From: Prinia subflava
Lineage: Eukaryota > Chordata > Aves > Passeriformes > Cisticolidae
DNA: 64,000 nucleotides
Assembly (NCBI RefSeq): GCF_021018805.1
Contig: NC_086283.1
Coordinates: 11,607,162-11,671,161 of the forward strand
Direction: 5' to 3'
The notes under the pieces were generated by a model, which was given only the letters and a program-made list of their open reading frames with translations, ran no database searches and was not told where the DNA came from. A program made the position numbers and the translations under genes. This document shows positions 36,801-48,800 of this stretch, in pieces. Position 1 is the first letter of the stretch; every line of letters starts with the position of its first letter.

Positions 36801-39800
36801 TAATTAATCTGTAATTTAATCCTAAGGATTAAATATCATGAGTATAAACCTCCAGCCTCCAGGATTTGTTTGACTGCCTCAGGTTAAAAAACAGATCCTG
36901 CTGTGAGTTAAATTAGCAGAGCTGTGTTTCCTTCAGAAACATCTGGCAGTGGTCAGTGCTAGATGGGGTCTGGGTCTTGATGGACCACTGGTTTTATCTT
37001 GTGTGGCAGTTCCTGTGTTCCTGTGTGAACCCCTGCTGAGCTTGCACAGCATTAGGTGGAGCTACTCTTGCATGCTCTAATCAGAGGCAGGAACTGCACA
37101 AAACAGATACAGCTCTGTGAAGGACACTCCTGTCTGTATAATCCATCACACAGGAGGTGTTCCAAATAAGAGCGGAGGTCGCTGAGCCCACAAAATCTGA
37201 CAACCCTGAAGAACAGAGCAAGCAACACTACTGAAGGTCTTGATGGAAGACACACATAAATGTGCAAATTTCAAATTAGCTACCTTAAAAGAGAAAAGGG
37301 TAAGGTGAGCCTTGCCATGATTTGTATCAATGGCTTCATAATATATGCACAGAGTTTAATATAAAGTCAAGCATCTGATTAATGATTGTGATCCAAGGAG
37401 CAATGTGAGCAATGTTGCTTTCTCACCAGTAAACTTTAAGCTTAGTGATGTGAAATAAAAGGAATTGAAGTCTTCCACATTTCATTTCTCCACCTTCCTT
37501 ATCTCAGTTGCATAAACAAAATTACTTTTCAAGTCCAAAAGACAATTTCTTGAAGTGTCAGTCACTATAATTGAAAAATTCAACATGAAAAAGACCAGAG
37601 CATGAGCAAAAGGGGAGGGCAAACTTCTCAGAGTATTTTTCTTCTGAAGATAGACTGTCAGAAGAACCAGAGTCTCTCGAGAATATTAAGTTTGAAACTT
37701 AAGAAAGAACACATACTAAAAAATAAAGCCCCAGCAATGAAAGAAGAAATAAAATATCTTCCCTCTAACTTTTGACTAAGCTGTTTAGAAGGGTTGCCCT
37801 CTGTTGCTATGTGATAGCCATTCCTCTCTCCCTGCTCCATCCTGTGCTTCCTGAGCTGCCTGGAGCACCGTGGCAGGAAGCACAATGTAGTCCCACTGAA
37901 GAGCAGAGATTTATCTAGTTGTGCTCACATCTGCTGTCTGACAGCTACCTTAATGAATATGGTCTGGCTTATTACAGGGAGATGGTTTCAAATGAGTAAT
38001 CCCATTAAAAACACAAATTTGATTGTGAAGGGACCAGATATGGTGAATAAAAGTTTGTTTGCTTTTAAATATAAGTTGACTGGTCTTGATAACCTCTGAG
38101 GGAAAACACCTAAAAATATCTGAAGACCTTTTATTTACTGTTAGTGCCTTTTAATAGAAATGCTAAGCAAAGAGTTGAATTTTAGTCTCAGATCTTTGTA
38201 AAACAAAAGCATCTCTTTGTTTTTGGAGTTATAGAGCTGAGTGCCCAGTCTCCTCTAATGAGTTGTCCAGAGACTGCTGCAAGCCTAAAGTGAAAGGGGG
38301 CTGGGTTTGGGGCTCTTTTTTGGAAAACAGCCTAAAATGGCCCACAGTTTTGATCATTTCTGCTCATAGGTTTAACTCCCTTGCTGTATAAGCTCCCTGT
38401 GTCTCTGTGCTGGGTCTCACAATCTATAACACATAAATCTCAGTGCTGGTCACAACACGTTCATCTCTAGGCCGGGATCCTGGCTTTGCTGCTGCTGCAT
38501 CACCCGTTTCAGGAGAAAGAATAAAATTGCCTGTAATGAGTGACTACACAATAACTTTTCTTCAGGGGAATTTGTTGTTTACTAATTCCATGAATTACTG
38601 TTGGTTTATGCTTTGAAGAAGAACGATTAATATCCCTTGTATAATGTATCTTGTCTACGGCATCTGTTTCTGTTCTCATTAGCTGTAGTCAGGCATAATC
38701 CCTTTGTTTTAAAATGGAAATTGAAAACAGTGAGAAGCAAGAAAAGATTTTTCAGGAGATTTTTATTCCTTTTGCCTGTCACTTGTCATAGGGCATCTCT
38801 CTTTTGTCTGTGCCATTGTGTTCTTTAGCCTCATTCCTGTGAGTTTCAGGTGTTTATTTCTGAGATCTCATGGTGGTCCCTAAACACACTGCTGCTACCT
38901 GCAGTCATGTTAGAGCCGGAGAGGAAAGGGAATATCACTGTGATGTGCTCTGACATGCCTTGTCCCACATTACATGTTGATGCCTGCTGTGTTGCAGCAA
39001 GCTCACCTGAAGTGTTGTTCACTTTTATTGCTTTCTTTGTTACTAAGTAAGTTTTTGGAACTTGTTTTGCTCCAGCCTCAGCCACAGTACAATAATATTA
39101 ATAAGATTTTATTTCCTACTCATATTTTTACCCTCTCTAGAATTTTGTGATTGTCTTCTGGCTTTCACTGTTACTTGCAGTGATTCCTTATTAATTGTTA
39201 CCTGTAAATGTAATTACTCATTACTCAAATGTGTTTTCCACATTGTGAGTAGAAATCCTGGCCTCACAGTAGTCAGAGAGAGGTTAAACATAGACTTTAA
39301 CAGAGTTGGGATTTCACCTCAACAGTGACAGTGACCCACTTCACACCACTAGAGAACTTCTCTCCAAATCATTATATCTCCACTTTTAAAGGTATATCTG
39401 CATGAAGTGGATGTTGGAAAGTCACTAGGACCAGCAGGTGTTCAGTAATTTTGTCGTGCCAGTCTCTGATGTGTGCCTGGTTGGGAATTTGGGACTGTAA
39501 AGTCAAGCAGCCCCACAACTGGCCCAGTTTTCTGCTGTTCACTAATCAGACTGTCACCTATAATAAATACCCAGGTCAGGACCATCCATATCTTATCTGC
39601 TTGGCAATAAATCTTCTAAGTCTGGTGACAAAGATGCTGTTTATGAACATGGGGAAAATATTATGCCTTGATATTTTTAACATGTCCTTTGTATGCTTGC
39701 ATCCACCACCCATCTCAGTTCCTCACTCTGCAGTCTGCAACACATCCTGACTTCGTGTTCTGCATGATTTTTTTTTTTACTTGTTCTAATCAGCTATAAA

Positions 39801-42800
39801 ATGTTGCAGCACAGAATCATGCCCTTCATCAGAGTCCTAAAATCTGACAGCTAAAAAATTTTGGCACAAAGCAGTGACTAAACTTAACTTGGAGACAACT
39901 TCAGACTGTATGATTTATAAGTACCATATTATTTTAATGACCTTTTGGGTTTTTTTGACTGCAGGCATCAGTGCTTGTCGATTTTAACTCATTTTTCACC
40001 TAAAAGGCACTGTATTAATTTTTTTTTAAGGCAATCATGATATATTCACTCCTGCATTCTTTTTGACTGCTTGTTTTGTAACTCAGTCCAAGAAGCAATG
40101 ATAGTTTATATTTTCTTTCTTTTCTTTTTCAGTACTTTTAGATGAAGTTAGGTTAACTAGATGATTAGATCCATAACTGGTCATATCTGCTTTTCATATA
40201 GATATTATAATTTTGAGAGATCTTTCTCATAAGATACTGTATTTCTTGAAATTTCTTGAATTAGACCACAGGAGAGTGTTCAAATATCCACAGACCATTA
40301 AAAACCACTGACACACTCTGAGTGGTTTTAAGCTTCTTATAGCTTCTTATGAAAAAATAACAATTTAAATCAGTGAGAAAAAGAAGGAATGTTTTAGCGA
40401 AAAACTGTCCAATGATTTATTCAGTCTGGCCTTGCAAAACAGTGATACCTCATTTTCTTAATCTGAATCCAATGATTCTCTGAAGTATGCAAGAGGAGCT
40501 GGACTAGCTACTCTATCTGCTACTGTTTCATTTATTTTGTGCATTGTTTGTTAGGCTAAAATAGTTGGCAAATACATGATAGCTGTCCAGATTGTTATAC
40601 TTTACATCTTTTTTGAAAGACATCTATATCGCAGCTGTTTGTTTCCAGTCCATGGATTTTCAGAAACAATTGTTAAGTCATTTAGTAAACTCATCAGTTA
40701 ATTTCCACAGATGCGTATCATCTGGATTTACTGATTTGCATAGATTTAAATTTTTCAATGCCAGACCCTTTTTTTTTTCAAATGTTACAAAACCTCCACA
40801 ACATTTGTGACTACCAAGGGTAATTTTCAAAAATGCCTTCATTCCATTTTGAAAAAGGATTTCTCCTTCTCAGGAGTGAAAGAATGAAGTCTTTCATTCT
40901 GTGAGATTAATGGGATAGGCAGGGAGAATTAGGGTGGACTAAATTAGATTAGTCCTATGGACAATATATTTGCAATAGCCAGAAGAGGTGTGATAAATTT
41001 GATATCAAAATAGCTTCTGTCCTGATTGGGCCTCCTTGAAAATGTTATCTAAGATTACCTGCTCTGCTCTGCATTGGTGTGGCCTGACCTGGAATATTAT
41101 GAGCAGTTTTGGCTACCACAATATAAGAAACACATTAAACTATTAGAGAGCATCCAAAGGCGAGCAATGAAGATGGTGAATGATCTTGAAGGGAAGCCAT
41201 TAGGATTGGCTGAGGTCACTGCATCTGTTCAGCCTGGAGAAGAGGAGACTGAGGGGAGACCTCACTGCAGTTACAGCTTCCTCTTGAGAGGAAGAGCAGG
41301 GGCAGACACTGATCTGTTCTCTGTGGTGACCAGTGACACAACCCGAGGGAATGGCCTGAAGTTGTGTCAGGGGAGGTTTAGATTGGATATCAGGAAAAGG
41401 TTCATCACCCACAGGGTAGTTGGGTGCTGAAATGGGATCCCGGGGCAGTGGTCACAGCACCAGCCTGGCAGAGCTCAAGAAGTGTTTGGACAATACTCTC
41501 ATACACACGGTGTGACTCTTAGGGATAATCCTGCACAGGGCCAGGAGCTGGACTCGATGATCCTTGTGGGTCCTTTTCAGGACATTCTAGGATTTGTGAT
41601 TACAGCTACTGGGGTTTTTTTTCTCTTGGTAAAGATAAAGACTGGCAGGAAAAAAAAAAAAACAGCAATGTTGTCTCAACTAATTTTTCTAAGACTGATG
41701 CAGATGAACTTGTATTTGTAAATGCAGTATGGGACTGAAGCCTCAGACAGAGCAGAGCACATGTAGTCCCGTGGGCAGATCAGGATTTTAAGTGCAGATC
41801 ACATTGAACACTTAATCTCCCACTTGCTGGTTTCTGGATCATGAATTTGTCCTCTATTATTTAGGGAGGCAGTTGATGAGGTACATTCAGCTGCATTTGT
41901 CATACACCAGATGTCGGGATAGTTAAAGTCACTCATGCTTCCTCTTGTTTTAAGCTCCTCAGCAGTTGGTCTGGGATGGTTTGCACTTGCACACATGTGC
42001 AAACACACACATGAATACACACTATCACTTTCAAACAAGAATGTATGTTGTGTATCCTAAATATTCATATGATTTCCCATAAAACCAATTCCTAGTGAGT
42101 GGCAGCAAGCACACTGGGTAATACCTGTGTTTTTAGCTGAACAGCTTGAGGTAATCACTAGAAATCTTGCGCTTTGCAAGTGTGTTTTACCCTCGCACTA
42201 TTCCTTACCATCCCTTCATCCTTTCTTCCTCACCAGCAGTGACACTTGCCCCCTGCAGGCGTATTTCCAATAGCCATTCTAGTAGATCTGAATGCCTTTT
42301 AAGTAAAATGGAGTATCAGTGGTTTGGTGATGACTCAGAACTCAAATTGCACATCTCTGATGTGCTGTGTACCATTTCCAGTCATGCTTGCATGCTCATT
42401 AATTCAATGTCTTCCTCTCATCTTCAGTTTTCTCTGTCCTGACAGTAAATAATTCTCACTAGTGGTGCCTACAAGAGCCACCATTCATTTTTGTGTGTTA
42501 CTGAACAACTGCCAAATGCAGCAGTGACCACATTTTGGCAGAGGGGGAAATGAAGCCTCTGCACACCATCTGCAAGGATCCTTCAGAGTGGAGTGTACTC
42601 AGCAAATAGGGCCTATAATTTGCTGACACCTAAACCTGCATTTTGACACATGAGTGATATTTGGCACAAAAACAAACAAAAAATAGGAAATAAATATGAA
42701 TTTGGGAAAAAAAAACCCCAGCTATTTTGCTTGCACAGTCATTTTAAGAGAAGGATTTTTTATTATTACACATCCATATGAACCTTTTTGTCTTTTTCAA

Positions 42801-45800
42801 CTCACTTAATATCCATCTTTCTGTCTCCTTGGCAGACCACCTGTAGAAGACAGCCAAACCCTGCTGACACCAGTGGTGAGCTGTGGCCCACCTGGAGCCC
42901 TGCTAACCCGGCCCATCATTTTAACCATGCACCACTGCGCAGAGCCAAACACCGAGGACTGGCAGATCCAGCTGAAGCACCAGGCTGCCCAGGGACCATG
43001 GGAGGTGAGGTCCAGAGCTCCAGCCTGTGTGCTGGCTGCAGGCAGGGCTCTCTGCTGGGCCTTTACTTGCCTTCCTGAACTCGGATACCTGTAGTTTGGA
43101 GTGAGAAACATGTAGTTTCCATGTGAGACACATGGCTGCTACAGGCAGGGAGGAGTGCCCTTTCCTGTGAGATGTCTAAGATGCCATAATCTCTGCCCAG
43201 GCAGAGATCTGTCTTGGGGCACTTTGGCACCTCCTAGTACTAGCAGTTTTCCATGGTGGGAGCCTGAAGTGGTTCATTGCCAGCAGTATAGCAGGAGAAT
43301 GTCCCAAGGCAGTGTGGCAAAAGGATCTTCCCACTATAACTGGAGTATAAAGTGATGCTTTCAGCAGGGCTGGGCCATCCTAACAGAGCCCTCCTCTCCA
43401 GCTCTGTGCCCCTATGCCCCTGCTGCCACCAGTTGGTCTCATAATTAATTTGGCAAGGGCACTTTATCCTACTGATAACCTTAATAAGGTCAGAGTGGCT
43501 TCTGAAGGCAGTTGGGCTGACAGCAGCAGAAGTGCCATGTCCAGCATTGTCTTCAAAAGCCTCTTGTGTTTGTCTTCCTGCCTGCGGCACCAGCTCCTCC
43601 TCCTGCTGGGAGGGAGCGTACAGCAAACTCAGCTCAGTCTCGCTAGCTAATCTGCACCCCACAGCCCAACTCATGGCACCACACATGTGTTCCTGATTTG
43701 TGTCTGTGTGGTTCTGGCACCCCATCGTGTCCCCCCATCCTCCTCCTGCCCTAGGCAGGGGTTGCTCTGCCAGCCCTGCACACACCCTGGTGTGTGTGTG
43801 GTGTCTGTGGGGCCCCTGGCCATCACACAGCGACCTTCTTCCTCCTGTCATTTCTGGAGCAGCTCCTCCAGGCTGAGCCTCACACACACGTGTGCACACA
43901 CATTCATGCCCACCCCTGCAAGCATCACTCGGGGCAGTGCCTCCTTGCCAGAGCCAGGTGCTGACGTGGCCACGGAGCAGCACCCTGCCCTCCAAAAAGA
44001 TTGTGCCACTGCTGCAAACGTGGCAGGTTTGCCTCTCCAGAGACTAAGGGAGCCAAGCTTAATGCCTAATGCCAGCTGAGCCCACCCCTCTCAGCTGGCA
44101 GGTGTGCACGTTGTGCTGCAGAGCTGCAGGCAGCAGGGGTGAAGCGGACGAGTTGTGCTGAGCATCATGAGGCACGCAGTGGCTTTGCAAGAGGCGGCTG
44201 TCACCCGCTGCTGGCGTTTCGCTTCTGCTGCCTCTCAAAGCCATTCAAAGCGCCTTGTGTTGTGTGCAGGATACTACACGCAGGGTTGAACGGAGAAATT
44301 AGCAGGGGAGCTGTTTTCCTGTATGCCCAGGGTGGGGAGGTCATCTGCATTCAGGCAGTATTTTTTTTCCTCATCCTGCAGTCTCGTCACAGAGGATTAT
44401 TCTGAGGAAGCAGCAGGTGATATTTCACATAGAGGTGATATTTGGCCATTGCAGAGATTACTTCCCTTCCTTGAAATTTTAAAACTCCTTATTGTTGTGC
44501 TTAGGAGGTGAAGGGCAGTTATTTATTCAGCATGCCTGAGACTATTGATGCTAAATCATGGTCACCAAATGATTATTTCTGCAATAATTTCAATGAAGCC
44601 TTGGTGATATTTTCATGATTTGCCTAACTCCACCCAGAGTTTTAAAAGCAGGAGTGAGGACAAGGGTAGTTTTCAACCTCCAACATCATCACCAGCACCC
44701 AAGAGAAATCTGCTCCCTGTCCCTACACAGGAGAAAAGCTAGAAGCAGGGCTTTTAGCTTGATTAATCCAAGGGGCAAACAGCAAGGACTTTTTGCATCA
44801 TCTAGGCTTGAAAGGGGCATTGCTGCCTGAAAGGAGAGCAGCTCTGAGGGGTCACATGCTGTAACTTGGCCTCTTTCTCTCTTAGGATGTGGTGGTAGTC
44901 GGAGAGGAAAACTTCACCACCCCGTGCTATATCCAGCTGGACCCAGAGGCCTGCCATATCCTGACAGAAACCCTCAGCACCTATGCCTTGGTGGGACAGT
45001 CAATCACCAAGGCAGCAGCCAAACGTCTCAAACTGGCCATCTTTGGACCACTGTCCTGCTCTTCCCTGGAGTACAGCATCCGGGTCTACTGCCTCGATGA
45101 CACGCAGGATGCTCTTAAGGTGGTTCTTGATCTCTTGCTTGCTCTCCTTCTCCCTCCCCAGTTGTCACAGGACTGCAGTCATAGCAGAGACTGGACCCTC
45201 TGCTCCATGTATTCATGGTCCCTGGGTTATTTTTCTGCTTAGAAGAGCTTGCCAGCAAGCTGCTGGTTTACAGTTTAACCCTCACACGCTATAAATTGTC
45301 CTTTGCGTAGGGATCTCACACTATTTCTGCCCACCAGTCTTTTTTCCTTTGTTTACCTGTATCATATCCTGAATCCTAAGGTTTTTGCATTATTAAAAGG
45401 CCATAAGGTACACAGGCTTCGTTCGTTATTCATGTATTTTTAATGCTAAGTGCCAGATCCCCAGGGATGGGGAAACATATAAATGCTTCTTTGTACATAG
45501 TTGATAATGATGAAAGAAGATTCTGGCCTGTTAATCACTGCCTGCTTTCATACTGCTTTATTACACCTCTTTGCGTGCAGCTTTCTGTGTTGGGAATTTG
45601 CGACTGGAATAAACCAAAGCTGCTGCTATCCCTAACTGCATAACCTTACCCTCCCAGTGTAATTCTGGCATTCACACTAACACACACTCACTACTTGCAG
45701 ATAAGCAGAGAGGTAACCATACTTGCTATTTCTCTTTATAAATACCTGTACTTATACAAAAGGTATCTATAATAGATGCACTCATGAAATATGTAGCTCC

Positions 45801-48800
45801 AACTGCACAAGTGAATTTATGAAAAGGTGGGGATTTTCCTTTAGTTGTACGTAGTGCGACTTCACTTCTTTGCAGCAAAGTGATTTCAAAGCCTGACTAA
45901 GCAGAGTCATCCTGCTGCTGTACCTGCTTTTGCTTCTCCAGGTCTAGGTGGGAATTATTGAGTTTAAACCCAAATACACGGGCTGGGAGATGTTTGTGTT
46001 TTTCAGAACAGCGGCTTCCATCACTGAGAGCATCATGCTTGGTTGTCCTCTCTGATATTCTCTGATATTGCCTGCCTAGGCTTTGCTGAGCAGGTGCTCT
46101 TACATATGTAAGAAAGGCAACAAAGTATAAGGGTTGAAGCAGGCACATGGTGACTACAGCACGGTTTTGTCCCCTGGGAGCTTGGTCTCTGTCACTGCAT
46201 TGGTGTTACCAGCCTTTTAGAAACAACTATTTTCCCTGGTCTGATTCCCCTTTTGCTTTTCCTATTAAAAACAAAACTGTTGGAGTCCCTGTTTCCATGG
46301 ATCCTCCGCAGAGAGTGAAAAGTACAGAGATAGAAATAAAACCCTTAGAAAAATTAGAATATATAAAAGCTTTAAATGCATAAAGTAGAAATCTAACCCT
46401 TGGCTTTAAGTTTTACATGCCCTAAGTCCTAGTTGTTAGCGTAGAAGGACACAGCTTCAGGCCTAGTGATAGAGTATAGACACAACAAAAATAGAGTACT
46501 GTTTATAATTTTTAGTATGAATTTTATGTACAACAAGGTAGAACCTTATGCTAGTAAGATAGAGTTTTACGTTAATAGATATGTGCGTAGGTTTTGATAA
46601 TGTTTTTCGTAGTTTTTACGAACTTTAAAATTGTACTTAGATTGGTTAGTGTGTAGATAAAAAATATGAATATGCATTTTGCAATTTGGGATAAAAAACC
46701 TCTGGGTTGGAGGTGGAGGTATCGGTTGATTGATCAATCCGATCTATCGATCCAACCTCCACCTCCTGCAGCCTGAGGAAGGAGTCCTGGCAGGGAGCCG
46801 AAAGGGATTCTAAAGGTACCATCTATTGTAGCCTGGCATCTGGGCCCTGGGGTCCTGTCCCTTCCTCCTGCGAGGGTTCGGGACCCCGGGACCCCTACTT
46901 GCCCCTGCGATCCCGTCCCTTCCCTTTCCCCCTGCGGCGTTTGCCCCGGAACTCTGTTCGGGGCTGCTGGGGAGTCTGTGAGGGTTCCTGTCTCTGCAAC
47001 CGGGAACTGCAAGGGTTTGGGACCCCCGGGACCCCTCCTTGTCCCTGCGGCCCTGCTTTCGGGAACCCTGCCGAGTTCGGGACCCCTATTGCCACTGTGA
47101 TCCCCGTGGCCGGGACCCCTGTCTGGGATCTGTGATCTTGTGCTCCCTTTCTGTTATTGTGACCCCACGGCTGGAAAATCCTGCTTGGGGTCAGATGGGA
47201 GGCTGATTTACCTAGAGGCTGTAATGTCAGATTTATGCTCGCTTATAGTCTTACTAGAGTCTTGCTTGTTAGGAATTCTATGCTTTGTTTGCTGTTTCAT
47301 TAGAGCTTTGTGTGTTAAGATTTCTATGCTTTGGATATTGTTTTATTTAGACTTTGTTTGTTTATGTTTATAATTAGTTGTATTGTAAAGCCGCTCTTAG
47401 GACTCTTGCACCTTCAGATACATGCTTTGTAAATAAACCACTCTGCTTAGATACTAAAATGATATAAGACCTTATAGAGACTCTATACCCATAAAACGAC
47501 CTCGGCACAAAACAAAACAAAAGATCAAACAAACAAACACAAAAAAACCACCCAAAACAACTGAACAGTGAAAAGGATCTTTCACAGCAATCAAGCTTCA
47601 AAGGTCCTGATGGTTTTATGCCTGTGCTGCATAATACAATTTTCCATGGGTTTGACAAGGCCTGAGGTAATAATAACTGAGTTGGAGGGGCCTTGGCCAG
47701 CCAGCTAATGCAGTCAGAGCTGAGGAATCTAATTAGAAATTACTGAGGAGCTGTTGGTCTGTTTCTAATAGACTGTAGAGAGAGTTGTGTGGTAAAGTTA
47801 ATCCAATTCAGTGCAACAGCAGAAGGCATCAGGAAAAGCACACAGGGGGAACCATCCTTCACCTGAGAAGCTGCAGCCAAAATCTGGGACGGCAACAGGT
47901 CAGTCCTTGGGATCCTGATGCAGTTAGTCTCGCCAAAGCGAGACTACAGTTTAGTGAGGAAAGGTGAGCAAAGTCAGGAGGCCATCATCCCACTCAGTAC
48001 CTAGTGCTTTTTAACGTCAAGTTTGTGCATTTTAATTTCGTTTTCTCTTTGGCATGTCCACTCCAAGACTGAGGGGACACCCATGGGTTTCAAGACTCAG
48101 CCAGCTAGTGGTTCGCAGGAGGACAAGTACATCTGCTTGCTGGCCACAGACTCTTATGAATGCATGAGTTGCACTTCTTTGGAAGTGTAAGGTCTGGGGA
48201 AGGAGAAAATTGAGGAAAAAGGAGTCTAATAGACCAGCTGTAGATGAGTAAAATGGGTGTAGATGGAAGGACTGGCTATGGACTAGTGTGTATAAGCAGT
48301 AATGTACAAACTAGTACATACAAACCAGTGTGTGCTAAACATCCCTGTGTGAAAGTGTTGGGCAGACTCAATCTATGACTATTTAGATGGGAAAAAAAAA
48401 AGTTTGGGGTATTTGGCACGTGCTTTCACAGCAGCTGGTACTGCAACAGCCCCTGCCGTGCTGGGAGGACATCCTTGGCACTGCTGTATTGCCAAAGGAA
48501 AGGCATTCACAGGGCAATTACCACTGAGTGTGGGGACAAGGCAAGCAGACAGGGCTGGGCCAGCAGATCCTGAGGTTAGAAGTATTTTGGAGAGGAAAGA
48601 AAAGTTGTGAGCAGCAGGTGAAGCACCAGCTGCAGCATCTCCGAGTCTTGAGGCTGGCTGCTCTAGGCAAAGCACAGCAAGGGTAGGGAAGAGAAATATT
48701 CCCATATTGCATTGCCTGAGCTCTGGAGGAGCCTTTGTAGGAGATTGTGTGTGTGTTTTTAATAGACAACCAAGTGCATTCTGTTCTTATTTACAACTAG

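Larger units (their letters stand above)
33527..42835 (+). other. UNC5C: Intron within the ZU5-coding region (9.3 kb)
   Basis: Contains a 20-bp exact tandem duplication (34521-34560), an AT dinucleotide-like tract near 36505-36530 and a CR1 3' end (41060-41602). Otherwise unique AT-rich sequence with no recognised gene. Confidence 0.9.

Noticed and set aside
41074..41430. 118-codon frame that could be read as a gene
   Set aside because: It is the degenerate C-terminal remnant of a CR1 element.
43240..43995. 251-codon minus-strand open frame, the longest in the window
   Set aside because: Lies in a GC- and CA-rich intron, has a biased and low-complexity composition, no recognisable domain and no supporting splice structure. 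Chance frame in GC-rich DNA.
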